Assembly: GCA_028551475.1 (NCBI GenBank)
Contig: CM052354.1
Location: 11,243,172 to 11,307,171 of the forward strand
Length of the DNA: 64,000 nucleotides
Reading direction: 5' to 3'
From: Casuarina equisetifolia
Taxonomy: Eukaryota > Streptophyta > Magnoliopsida > Fagales > Casuarinaceae
A model generated the notes under the pieces. It saw only the letters and a program-made list of their open reading frames with translations. It had not been told where the DNA came from and did no database searches. Both the position numbers and the translations under genes were made by a program. Of this stretch, positions 45,241 to 56,624 are shown piece by piece. The stretch's first letter is position 1. Every line of letters begins with the position of its first letter.

Positions 45241-45543
45241 ACCCCACATCCTGAGTTTAAACCACGAAAGAGGCGACCTACGGAAAGGGCTACATGACGG
45301 AAAAACATCGTGGGCTGAAGAGGCCCCTAAACACATGGGGCCAATGTGGAGCCGTCGTGGAGTGGGCCGTCGGGGCGTCGGCTGCAGAGCGTGGTGGAAT
45401 GTTATGGTCCTAAAGGTAATTGAGTCCGCCATGCCAATAGGCTTAGGCCTTTTGGCTCAATGGTTAGGTTCGTTACAATTGGTATTAGAGCCAAACCCCA
45501 CATCCTGAGTTCGAATCCTAGTAAGTGCAGTATGAGGGAATAT
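45241..45543 (+). repeat. TRIM A/B-family unit plus a further primer site
   Basis: 45241-45470 matches the internal part and LTR of TRIM A/B (CGACCTACGGAAAGGGC, GGTAATTGAGTCCGCC). 45475-45543 again has ATTGGTATTAGAGCC and the GAGTTCGAATCC segment of the composite's left end, directly before the right LTR. Confidence 0.65.
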
Positions 45544-45606
45544 GAGTTATTGGGCCTGCTTCCCCACAAGGAGTTCTCCTTTTGCCTCAGTGGTAGGTCC
45601 ATAACA
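45544..45606 (+). repeat. Right short LTR of the composite element
   Basis: 63 bases matching 36567-36629, ending CCATAACA and followed by CAATT. Confidence 0.75.
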
Positions 45607-46110
45607 CAATTTACATAACATGTTGAGACAATTGGTTAAGAAGACTTCGAGGGCGTTGATGCGGCGAAGGTTGCGCCAGCGGTCGCCATAAGGGGATGAT
45701 GCCATGGTGGTGTGGTTATAGCCCAAGTACTTGGTCGCTAGGGTCTCAGGATGATTCGCTAGAACAATGTCATTCTTCGTGAAGCATTCTTCCACTCCAG
45801 ATGGGGACGATACGACAACCACCAGGCGGGAATTGAATCGGAAGGACAAAATCTGGCTGTATTTCTGGGAAAGCGTTTGGAAAGTACGGTGGAGGGGTTT
45901 CTTAGCAAGATGGAGATGACCCAGAACCGGCAGAGACGGAGGGCTGGGAGGGAGGCGGTAGGATTGTCTTCTAGTTTGAAGGTAGAGCTTGAAAGCAAGG
46001 AGCACGGTAAGAAGCAAGAGGGATGTGTATAACAAGACGTCGTCCATGTTCGGTTGTTTCTGATATATGAGATGCTTTTGGATGCTCTGACCACAACAAC
46101 GAAGATCTGT

Positions 46111-46118
46111 TATATATA
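46111..46118 (-). promoter_or_regulatory. TATA box of CYP81 copy 4
   Basis: TATATATA 64-71 bases before the ATG at 46047; still in place although the gene is split. Confidence 0.55.
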
Positions 46119-46119
46119 G

Positions 46120-46984
46120 GGATACAAAGTGAGCTTCCCGAAATTGTAATCATAATTATCCTCAATTATAAGAAAAACATATACTTTTTAAAAGAAGTAC
46201 ATGTTTTCATTTCACAAATCAGTGATGTCAAACAATTAATCATAAAATCTATGAAAAGAATATCATTTTACGTCCCATAATCACTGATGTCAGTGAGTGC
46301 GTATGCATATGTCTTATCTCGTTCCCGCTATCAGCGCCCACGCCATCAGGGAAAGAAGAAAATTATTGAGAAGGCTGCAAATAATGCCAAATGCCTTGCA
46401 GAAGAATTTGGCCTTGAGTGGGGTTATGCAACACAAAATTCCACTGGTTTTTCGTGCCAAGATGTATGTAAGAGACTTTGCAGCCACAAAGGAACCACAT
46501 TTATGTTTTTTGTCCCGATTTGCATGCCGACAAGGAGAATTTAAAGCTGTCATTAAATAATCAAAAACATGTGCCGAAGACGTGCTTTCTCAAACCCGTC
46601 AAAGATATTACCCGACTTATCACAACATAAAAACCCGTCTTCCCCACTGCTAATTCTACTGTTCCTACTTCACCTAGAGCTGGCAGTTCACAAAAGCTGA
46701 CAACCTCCTAAAAAATCTGTATCCTTTTATTGCAATCGAACAACAAGACTCCCATTCTTGAATTTTCCTTGCTTATAAAACCAAAATACCATATCCTATT
46801 ACGTGAATTACGTGAATTACGTGGGCGGCTCCTCCTCTCTCACATAATTCACTTTGTTTTTATCTTGGCTTGGGCGGTGTGCCCTAGATTCCCCTTTCAT
46901 AATTCAAAGTGTCTTCGCTTTCCCTTTCGGCTATTTTGTACTTTGTCTTCTTTCTTCTACTTTACACTTGCATAGCCTTCTTCT
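46120..46984. other. Intergenic upstream of CYP81 copy 4
   Basis: Contains a short GTGAATTAC tandem (46802-46822). No gene supported. Confidence 0.5.
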
Positions 46985-47540
46985 CTTTTACTTTTCATTT
47001 TCTTTTGAGATCTAGTGTATAAATAACAAAGATTTAAATAAATATATAAAACTTAAATGTTATCTTACAAATTTTTTATTATTTATATTTTAAAATAGTC
47101 AAAATAACTTCATAAAAAATAAAATTATCAAGACCTTTAAACTTAACATTTTGTTGGTCTTCAAACAAAAGCAATAAACAACATATACTTTAGACAAAAA
47201 TATCTTCATAAAATTCTTCCATAATTGTTCAACTTAACAATTCAAAGAAAAATATAACTTTTATCTAAACACCATAATTGTTTCATAAGATAAGATAGAT
47301 TCTTAATTATATTGACCATATGTATATGTGTGAGTCCTCATCTTTTCAATTATATAAACTCCAAACAGATCTACATTAATATGCAATCTCTTAAAATCTT
47401 TAACCAAACCTCATAGGTTTACTTTTTATTCATCTCTCTACTAATGTAAGCTAATCATCTAATCAAGAATGACTATACTTTTATAAGCTTGTAATATAAG
47501 GTTAGGCTAGAGGTAAGATGAAAATTATTGAGGCTTAATT
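46985..47540 (-). repeat. Athila-like 3' LTR start and upstream flank, minus orientation
   Basis: On the minus strand AATGTTAAGTTT...TGATAA marks the polypurine tract/LTR junction at about 47130. 47221-47536 matches 52964-53280 in the same orientation, the equivalent part of a second minus-strand copy. Confidence 0.6.
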
Positions 47541-47939
47541 CACATTTAGGCACGCCACCCATGAGGAATTAAAAAGGTGAGCAATGTGAATAGAAAAAGG
47601 AGGAGCTGCACAAGACAAAAAAAAAAAAGAGAAGAGAGAGAAAAGAGTGTGCCACCATAATTAAAGAAGAAAAAAGAAAAATAAAGGAAGAAAGAGAAAA
47701 ATAGAGGCATGAAAGCTTACCTCTACTTCATATTATCCTTGATTTTGATATGCTTGGTAGGAATTTTATAAAAAAAATTTTGAAAAGAAGACAATGTAAT
47801 AACAACTTTTTTGTTTTTTATTTAAGATGTTTTACTTAATTTTATCATTATTTTTGTTTGTTATTTCATTATAATCTAAGTTTCTTTTGTTAGAGCAATA
47901 ATGTAACCTAACTATAATGATGTAAATTTTACAAGCTTT

Positions 47940-50159
47940 TGATAACTCTATATTTTATAGGGTTATTATTTTTATTTTAAGTAATATTTAATATAATTTT
48001 TATTAAATTATATTTATATATATATTTATTATTTTATACAACAAACCCAAAATGAAAGAAAAGAAAGGAAATAAAGTAAAATTAAAAGAAAAAGAGAAGA
48101 GAAAAGAACTATGTTAAAGAAGTAATTAATCAAACACATGGAGGGCTTGAAAGAAAGGAGACCAGACGAATTAACAAGGGAAAGCACGTGACTGAAATAA
48201 GGGGGACTGAAGTGGACCATGAATGAAGAAGTGGGCCAGGCAGCAAGGAAAAAGGAGCTAATTGTCGGGCTAGAGTGGAAAACGGAGAACCAGGAGAGAG
48301 AAGATAGAGAAAATAAAGGGTAAAAGAGAGATCGGTCGTGCGACAGCAGACCGACCCTCTTTAGCCTTGGACCCATTCGAAATCTGAGACTTTTCCGAGT
48401 TTTAGAGAGACTGCCCGACCGTCCGACCATTTCTGTGCAAATTCAGACAGTGGAGGAGCCCTTTTCTGGCAGAAATAAGCTTTTTCCGTTCAAGGTATCT
48501 TCTTTGTCAAATCTGTATACTTGTGTGGCGAATCGGCATAGTTTCTCGGCCGATTGGCAGTCTAGACATCTCTGTCAACCAGATTCCGGTATTTCTGTGA
48601 GGAGCAGCGGTGGCGCGTGGAGTAGCGCGTGATGGCGCATTCCGAAGTGCTTTCTTCACGTGACAATTTCTGAAGTTCTTTCTTTGTATAGAGTTTTTGC
48701 AAACACATTTTAAGGGAAGGAGAACTTGGTGACAGCATTAATTTTTCTCCAATCTAAGATGTTTTGTGCAATTTGTAGTATTATTATTGTTGCTTTAATA
48801 CTATGAACTAAGATGTAATCTTGTTAAGATATTATGAGTTCATTAGTGAGATGTTATGCAAGATAAAATATTTATATGAGTTGTAAATTATTATCTTCAA
48901 TGTGATTGAATGATTAATCATTATTTAATTAATTTAATATGCATATTTGAGACTGACAAGAGAAAATGTGTAAATGCATCTTATAATGTACAATCATAAA
49001 TTGAATATAGGTAGACATATATTATGTTGACTATATAGCCTTAGCTAGAATATTCACCGACTTTAATGCTCTTAGTTTATTTAGTTCATGGGTAGACATA
49101 CAATAAATTAATGAGTTAAGTTAGTCCACTATACCTAAACATAAGATAGTGAACAAATTAGGAAATTTCACTATCTTATAAATATTATTGTTTTTGCAAG
49201 CATTAAACTATTGGAATTCATATCTACTAACTATAGTGAAGTCGGATGCTCTAACATATTTGTCATATTTAATTAACTCTCTGGAAGTTGATTGCTTTAG
49301 TGTAATTTCAATTTAGAACATCTTTCCATGTTGATTTGCTAGCTAAATTATGAGACCAATTCACTATTAGTAATTAGTCAAGTTAGTAACACTAATTCCT
49401 ATAAGATGATACTCAATATCATCATTATATTACTTGCTCGACATGTACACATGTATGTAGAATTTTACCAAACAACTTTTATGTTTTATAAGATATTTTA
49501 TTTATGTGAGTTATATATTATTACATTTAATGTTTTTAAGTGATTGGCCACCACTTGAATGATTTGATGTGCATATTTGAAATTGAGAGGCAATAATATA
49601 CAGTTGCTTATTATAATATATAACCATAAATTAAATATGGATAAACATATCTCATGTTGTTTATGTGACTTTTGATGATAAGATAATCAAAAGATTTATT
49701 GTTAAGTAGGAATGTTCATAGATTATAATACATATAATTTGTTTCAATTCACATAGAGAGATATAGTAAATTAATAAACTAAATAGCTTTACTATAAATA
49801 GACATAAGATAGTAAATAAATTAAAAAGTTTCATCATCGTATAGGTACTATCATTCTTACAAGCATAAACAATAAAAATTCATATCAACTAGTTATGGTG
49901 AAATTGAATGCTCAAACATGTTTTTCATATTGATTTTTCTTACTTGGATTCAATTTTAATTAGTCTTGAATTTTTGTTTTGAAAATTTTAAATTTTAATT
50001 TATAATCAACTATTTTTTAATTTACTAGATAAATTTTAGAATTAATTCATTGTTGGTACTTGATTAGTCTAGTATTCACTCATCTCTATGAGATGATATT
50101 TTTCTTATCATTATATTATTTATTCAACATGTTCACTTACATCTAAAATTCACTAAACA
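47940..50159 (+). repeat. Athila-like 5' LTR with internal duplication
   Basis: TGATAAC...ACA, 2220 bp, directly followed by the primer site. 48840-49440 and about 49470-50150 are diverged copies of one segment, which explains why it is longer than the related inverted LTR at 51175-52704. Confidence 0.7.
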
Positions 50160-50165
50160 AGTTTT

Positions 50166-50183
50166 TGGTGCCGTTGCCAGGGA
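50166..50183 (+). other. Athila/Tat-type primer binding site
   Basis: TGGTGCCGTTGCCAGGGA differs at two positions from the TGGCGCCGTTGCCGGGGA seen at the start of Athila and Tat elements. Confidence 0.8.
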
Positions 50184-50469
50184 TTAGTTGTTTACTACTA
50201 ATTAATATTAATATTGAATAATTCTAAGTTTAATCTAGCTTTTATTCTGTTTAAAAAAAAATTATTTTTTTAGATTTTATTTTTATTTTGCTTTATTATT
50301 ATTTTTTCTTTAAAAAAAATCATTTTTTTAGTTTATATTATTAAGGGTTGTTGCAAGATGTGTATGACACCTAGCCTAGGAGAATAATTTGTTGATCTTG
50401 ATCCAAAAATTGAATACACTTAAAAGGTAGCAAAAGAAACTAAGAGAACAAAGAAGTGAAGCTAGAAGA

Positions 50470-51150
50470 ATGACGAACAATGATGATCCATGCAAAATTC
50501 TAAAAGACTATGTTGCACCAACAATTTAGAGTGTTATATCAAGCATCAAAAGGCTTACAATTCAAGTGAACAACTTTGAAATCAAGCCAACATTTATCTA
50601 GATGCTTTAACATTATGTACAATTTAATGGGCTATAAAATGATTATCCAAATGCTCAAATTGAAGCCTTCTTTGAAATTTGTGACATGATCAAATACAAT
50701 AGAGTCATAGATGATGTTGTCACATTAAGGCTATTTCCATTCTCTCTTAGAGACAAAGCTAAAAATTGACTTTCTTCTTTTCTTGCAGGATTAATTACAA
50801 CATGAGATAATTTGACTTCAAAATTTCCTGGTAAGTTCTTTCCTCTAGCAAAGTCTGCCAAAATGCATAATGATATTACCATTTTTATACAGATGGACAA
50901 TGAATTATTATATGAAGGTTAGGAAAGATTCAAGGAGCTTTTGAGAAGATGTCCACATCATGGACTACCTATATGGTTACAGATTCAAACTTTCTATAAT
51001 GGCTCTATTACAAATCTTTATTTTATGCTTGATGCAGCTGTAGAAGGGGCCTTGAACAATAAGATATCAAAAGAAGCATATGACTTCTTAGAGGAAATGA
51101 CATCATGTTTGGTAAAATTCGATATGCAAGTGGACATGTTGAACAAGTAA
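50470..51150 (+). pseudogene. Athila-like Gypsy gag
   Basis: Reads with stops as an Athila gag: NNFEIKPTFI, FFEICDMIKYN, RLFPFSLRDKAKN, ERFKELLRRCPHHGLP and IQTFYNG. Ends at 51150, where an inverted LTR begins. Gag would package element RNA; this one is dead. Confidence 0.85.
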
Positions 51151-51174
51151 TATAATGATAAATATAGCTATTAT

Positions 51175-52704
51175 CCCACAGAGATTGGTGCTTACTAAAC
51201 TACCTAATTACTAACAGTAAATAGTTCCTAAAGTTCATCTAGCCAACTAAAATGATAGAACATTAATTAACAAACTAAATTTAATCTAAACTTGATAAAC
51301 AAACATGCTAGAGCATTCGATTTCACCTAACTACTAGGTACGAATATAGATCAATTATGAATGTAAGATTGATTCTACTTATATGATGGTAGAATTTCTT
51401 AATTTATTCACTATTCTATGTTTAGATATAGCAATCCTACTTAGCTTATTAACTTATTGTACTTCTATCCATGAATTAAAAGAACTAAGTATATTAAGAT
51501 ATGTGAATATTCTAGTTTATACCTAAAAACACACAAATCATATGGTATATGTCTATCCATATTAACTTATAGTTACATATTATACGAAGCAATTATGTAT
51601 CATCTCCTATTAGTTTTAAACATGCAAATCATATCATTTAAGTGGTAGCTAATCACTTAAAAACATTAAGATTAATAAAATAAAACTTTACACAAATAAA
51701 ACATCTCACAAAACATAATAATCATGTCATTCATGCTTCATAATCAAGTTTTATTATAGCTTTAAGATAATAAACTAAAATATAGTATTTACACAAATAA
51801 AAGTAGTACAAAAACTTGAATAAAGCATTCAATAAACTACAAACACAAAATTTGTCACCAAAGTGTTTTCAATTCATAAAAATTTTGGACAAATCTACAC
51901 ATTAGGAAGTGAGGAAGAAGCTGTCTGAAGAAATAGGGAGAAAATGAGTTGCCACATGCCTCCACTACCGTTCTTCACAGAAACCACTGAGAAATGTCGA
52001 GGATGATGCTTGGAGTCCCAATCCGCAAAATGATTTCTCTGATTCACCTAAAAAATGCATAGATCTGAGAAAAACTCCAAGTCGGTGCTCACCATCTCAC
52101 GCTAGAATTCGCCATGAAATCGCTCCAAAAAAGTCGAAAACTACATTAGATGCTAAATTTGTTCCCTTCTTGCTGGAAAAACACATAAAATAAGGCTAGA
52201 AAATTGCTCTATAGTTGCCGGAATGGGTCACCCTATCGCGTGAACCCTTTCTCGCTCGGATTTTGATCACCGGAGGAGACAAATGTAGATGACGTTTCAG
52301 TCGGCTGTCGTTTGTCGCTTGACCTTCCCACGTCGGCTTTCGCTCCCCTGCTTCTCCTTTTCTAACAACTCTCCTCTTCTCCTTCCTTATTTCGCACGAC
52401 AATGTCCCCACGATAATTCCCCTGCTCGCTCCTCCCTTTCTCACCAAAAGCTCGATAATTTTATTTTTTTATTTTTTTTCTTTTTTTCTTCTCATGTGAG
52501 TTCCATGTCATTGGCCTTTACTTTTTCTTATGTGTTTTCTCTATTCTTTTGCTTCTTTTTCTTTGTTTTTTTTTTCTATTTGGGATTTGCTTCATAAAAT
52601 AACACAAATTGCATAATTATAAACAAATATAACTATAATTTAATATACTATAGTAAATATTACTTAAAATAATAATAATGACTTCATAAAATATGGAGTT
52701 ATCA
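51175..52704 (-). repeat. Inverted Athila-like 3' LTR
   Basis: Minus-strand LTR beginning TGATAACTCC at 52704 behind polypurine-like AAGTTTGGAGGTAT. Its distal part matches the reverse complement of 48840-49400, but the last roughly 150 bases are missing at 51175 where the plus-strand gag abuts. Confidence 0.65.
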
Positions 52705-55110
52705 ATACCTCCAAACTTAACATTTTGTTTGTCTCAAGCAAAAGTTCTAAACAACATATTATGACGACATAAAAAAAAAAGAATTACACACAAAAAATAC
52801 AAGAAATTACACATAAAAAGCACTAAACAACATATTCTAACAACACCACCAATCACTACATGATATTCTCCTAAACACCCCCAAACTTAATATTTTGCTC
52901 ATCCTCGAGAAAAACACTAAACTACACATACTGACAACCAATCCTTCATGATATTCTCTAATGATTGCTTAACTTAACAATTCAAAGAAAAACATAACTT
53001 TCATCCAAATATTACAATTGGTTTATAAGGTAAGATAAACTCTTAACTATGTCAACCATGTCTGTATGTGTAAATCCACATTTTTTCTCAATTACATGCA
53101 TTCCAAATAGATCTACATTAATATGTAACCTCTCAAAATCTTTAACCAAACCTCATAAGTTTGCTTTCCATTCATCTCTCAACTAATGTAAGCCAATCAT
53201 TTAACCAAGAATTAATTGGACTTTCATAAGCTTGTAATGCAAGGCTGGATTAAAGGTAAGATAAAAGTCATTCAAGCTTAAATAACTCATGAACACATTA
53301 CTTTCTAGGATCTCATCAAAACTCTTCTAGCCCCTTTCTACCTTTTTACTCCATGAAGATGATCTTTTTGCCACCATTTATTCTCATTTTTTCCTGTCCA
53401 ACAATGCTTTGACACTAACAAAAAGCCATAACTATGTGGGCAACAATAAAGCAGAATAACATTATTTAAGCATAGTCACCTCAATCCTCCCTTACTAATG
53501 ATATTCAATAACAATGCTTAAATGCATTTTTTAGAAACAATGTGACTTGAACCTAACAAAAGATAACGAGATTATTCTATCCTAGAGCAAATGCTTTTCT
53601 TCTTCTTCTTTTTGCATTTGTGTTTGCATAAACATTGGCAGAAACAACAAATTGTGCCGCACATAATCATTTTAATTAATTTCTTCCCATACTACATCCT
53701 TCTCCTCAACTTATCTTATGATCAAGTTAGCTTGTACATATTAGAAGTTAATATGTTCATGGGAATAGGACAATGAGATAAATTGATCAAAAGGCTAAGA
53801 GATATCATATATAGGTGTCATTTAACAAAATTAGGAAAAAAGTAAGGCTCAGTAAGATGACTGGGGATAAGTAAATAATGTTAGCTTGAAAGGCTCAATC
53901 GATCCAAAGATGGCTTAAATTATTTTTTAGTTAGATGCAACCTAGGATTTCACTTCAAGAGGAAATCAAGCAAATTCTAAGATTTGGGTGAGATCCAAGA
54001 AAATCATACACTTCACATGAATGTTCTCTAGAGATACACACAATTTCAACAAAATGTAGACTTTTAATGCTCAATAAGTGAATCAACATAATCAAAATCA
54101 CACTTACTTCATACCACAATTACAAATTTGAACAAAATCTACATCTCTCCAAGAATTGTCAAGAATTCACAATAAAGGATCCAATCATGGCAATCATGGC
54201 AATCATGGTCAAACACAAAAGATATTTTACACAAAAAATAAACTTCTAACCTAAAAACTTTTAACATAAAACATAAAATTTCAACACAACACAATACAAC
54301 ATTTCTAGCACACATACAACACAATAGCAAACACTTCCAATACACTTCTAACACAACCACAACTACCACAATACACAACAACACACTTTCAACAACAACA
54401 ATAACACCCCTAAACTTAAATGAACCATTCTCCTTAATGTGAAAAGAAAATAAAGCAATAGTAAGGAAGGAATAAGGAAAACTCTCTTGATTGCATGCTA
54501 TCAACATGGAGTTGTAATGAGAATATGGTGACAACTTTCTAACTAAAAGATCAATAAAATACTTGGGTTACCTCCTAAGAAGCACTTGATTTATAGTTTT
54601 AAGCCAAACTATCCTCCATATTGTTGCTCAAAGAGGATGGAACTCCAGCAATTTAGGAGACAACTTGTGTTGCATGATGGTTGAGTATTCTACAATCAAC
54701 ACCACCGTCTTATATATTTCCAGCTTTCTTTTGTTCTCCTGTGTCTTTTTCAAAAATTTTGCACAATTGAATATTTGAACTAGAGCATCTGCAAAAGGAA
54801 TGTTAATTTATAGTTTTAATGATATATCAAGGAATTCCAAAAAATACTTATTTCTTTAACATTATTGGAATCTTTGGGAAAATGGAGCTAGAGGCATAAA
54901 AGGCATAGGATTTTTGGAACAAGCTTGCTCCTAGGTACCTCATCTTGTTGTGTGCTAACATCTTATCCATTTCCTTGAACATGTTTGTGTCAGCATCACC
55001 TTCTCCCACTTGCTTGCCACTCATTAGGGTTATTGCCTCTACGGTATTTATAGGGCTTTTCTCCATATCGCTGGGCAAAGGACCCTCATGACTCTCTAAA
55101 ATCATGCTAA
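52705..55110 (-). pseudogene. Athila-like internal remnants, minus strand
   Basis: From the 3' polypurine region back to a gag/pol fragment with EAITLMSGKQVGEG (about 55000-55045), a motif found after gag in Athila-type elements. RT and integrase were not found in between, so pol is deleted. 53300-54800 otherwise shows nothing. Confidence 0.5.
54180..54215. repeat. Short tandem repeat CAATCATGG
   Basis: Three units of a ten-base CAATCATGGC-type repeat. Confidence 0.6.
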
Positions 55111-55139
55111 TTAGTTGGCCTATTTACATCTCTAAATTT

Positions 55140-55832
55140 TTAATTGAAGCTTCTTGAAGTGAAATGTGAGTTATTTTAAAGCTATTTAAGTGCATTTTAC
55201 TCATTGTTATAGGTTGGTCTAAAATTCTTAAAGAAAAGCAAGTTTCTTTTAGAAACATATACTCTTCACTCAAACATCTTCAAGCTCAAATAAATTGGTT
55301 CTACATTTTGGTAATTTTACTATGAGCTTATTAATGCTTTCATATACTTGCTAGGAAATTAGATAGCTCTTTATTTCATATCTTATTTAAGTTGATTTCA
55401 TACGAGTGAACAATGATAGGGTTTATGTAAATTTGGGGCTTTTGTCCATATCATGCTATATTAACACTTGTTTGAAGCTTTTGAACTTAAATTTATATCT
55501 TATAGAAGCTGAATTCGAAATTGTACCTAATTGTTACTTTTTGTTGAAATTTTTAGGGAGAGAATTTTTAACTGGGATTTAGGGAGTGGTTCTCCCTTGT
55601 AATCAATTTGTGAATTGATTGGAAAACAATTCTAGTAAGTTGTTGCTAGAGTGGGGTGGAGTAAGTGCCGTGGTGGCTTAGGCCGAATCACCTTTCAAAA
55701 ATCTGTATCTTTGTCTTGTGTGATAATCTTGTTTGTTGTCTTGATTATTTAACATAAGAAAAATGAAAAGGACCAAAAGATTTTTGATAAACCTAATTCA
55801 CCTCCCTTCTTAGGTGGTTATAAGATCCAACA
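55140..55832 (+). repeat. Copia LTR, 3' end
   Basis: Reads as the distal part of a SIRE-type LTR (GGGAGTGGTTCTCCCTTG, CACCTTTCAAAAATC, CTTCTTAGGTGG...CCAACA). No primer site follows, so it is a solo or truncated LTR; left end uncertain. Related to the solo LTR 20659-21806 read on the minus strand. Confidence 0.6.
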
Positions 55833-55834
55833 CT

Positions 55835-56620
55835 TATGTATGTTAATTTGCTTGTGGCATAACTATTGATCCTCCTTGTTCATCTTAACAACAACAATTT
55901 TGTGCATACACGTGTTCATTTTTCTTTGATCATCATTCTTAAAAGGAAGGCAATTTTTTGGGAAGGTATGTCACATGATATTCCATCGAATTTCCTAATG
56001 GTGTACTACTTACTAGCTGTTTCGTTTATTAGTGGTCTTACAGTACTCCATTGCTATCTAGTTTGCACAAACTAAGTAATCTTATTAGGCTAGAGTAAAA
56101 TATATAGAAATATTCTGGATTTTGTTACATTAGAGTCATCTTCCATTGTAAGTTTAGATGTGTTGTATCCAGGATACCACTAGATTTATTAATAGATTAT
56201 AGCATCTTTAGGACTCTATTTGTTTTGTGAAAATATTTTCAAAATGTATTCTTTGCATTTCCTTATGCTTTATGTAGCTAAAAATCATAAGCCAATGGAA
56301 AGTCTTTTTTTTTTTCTGTTTAGGGAAGTTTATACCTTTAAACCCTTAAATTTTCAAGTCATTTTTTATCCTTAACAAGTGGAGGTTGAATTAGAAAAGG
56401 AAAGAAAAACAATAATCACATAAGAAGGTTTTGGCCTATCTTTATATACCTTTTCATCTCTCTTTTTTGTTATTTTCTTAGGTTAATAGTTTGACCTGGA
56501 TGTAACCTAGATCTGATACCAAGTTAAAACCATGACCCACTTTGAAAACATTTGTTTAGCACATGAACTATACAAGGAAGAACCCATGTAGCTTGATTCT
56601 AGTGTGCGACTACATAATTC
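55835..56620. other. Intergenic
   Basis: No gene, RNA or repeat recognised. Confidence 0.4.
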
Positions 56621-56624
56621 CTAA

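Larger units (their letters stand above)
36553..45606 (+). mobile_element. Composite TRIM/Gypsy retroelement in CYP81 copy 4, TSD CAATT
   Basis: Begins TGTTATGG and ends CCATAACA (perfect inverted 8-mers) and is flanked by CAATT at 36548-36552 and 45607-45611. The terminal 63 bases (36567-36629 and 45544-45606) match, giving an LTR of about 77 bp, followed by a tRNA-Met-type primer site. Inside are an unknown ORF, an inverted TRIM pair, a decayed Gypsy pol and tandem TRIM-like repeats. It looks like a small-LTR element that collected other elements by nesting and recombination, though a single ancestral insertion carrying all this is also possible. Confidence 0.8.
35315..46047 (-). pseudogene. 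CYP81-type cytochrome P450, copy 4, split by a retroelement
   Basis: The 5' part of exon 1 is 46047-45607 and the 3' part 36552-36134; exon 2 is 35941-35315. A 9054-bp element with CAATT duplications separates the halves. The N-terminus (MDDVLLYTSLLLLTVLLAF), hinge, AGTDTT, ETLR, PERF and haem loop [12 protein letters not shown] are all present and no stop codon occurs in the P450 parts. Relative to copy 3 twelve residues (the FSSIRRDDVTRF stretch) are missing at the insertion site in frame. The usual acceptor CCGAG reads GGAA; an AG three bases on would keep frame. Without the insertion the gene would be nearly normal, so the hit is probably younger than the decay of copy 2. Confidence 0.9.

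Noticed and set aside
46287-46544. Possible small gene upstream of CYP81 copy 4
   Set aside because: Two frames are open by chance; no recognisable motif or promoter arrangement.
48435-48632. Small ORF in the Athila-like LTR
   Set aside because: Lies in LTR leader sequence; no family resemblance.
54139-54534. 131-codon minus-strand ORF
   Set aside because: Built from low-complexity AC-rich sequence (repeated CAACAC); no domain.
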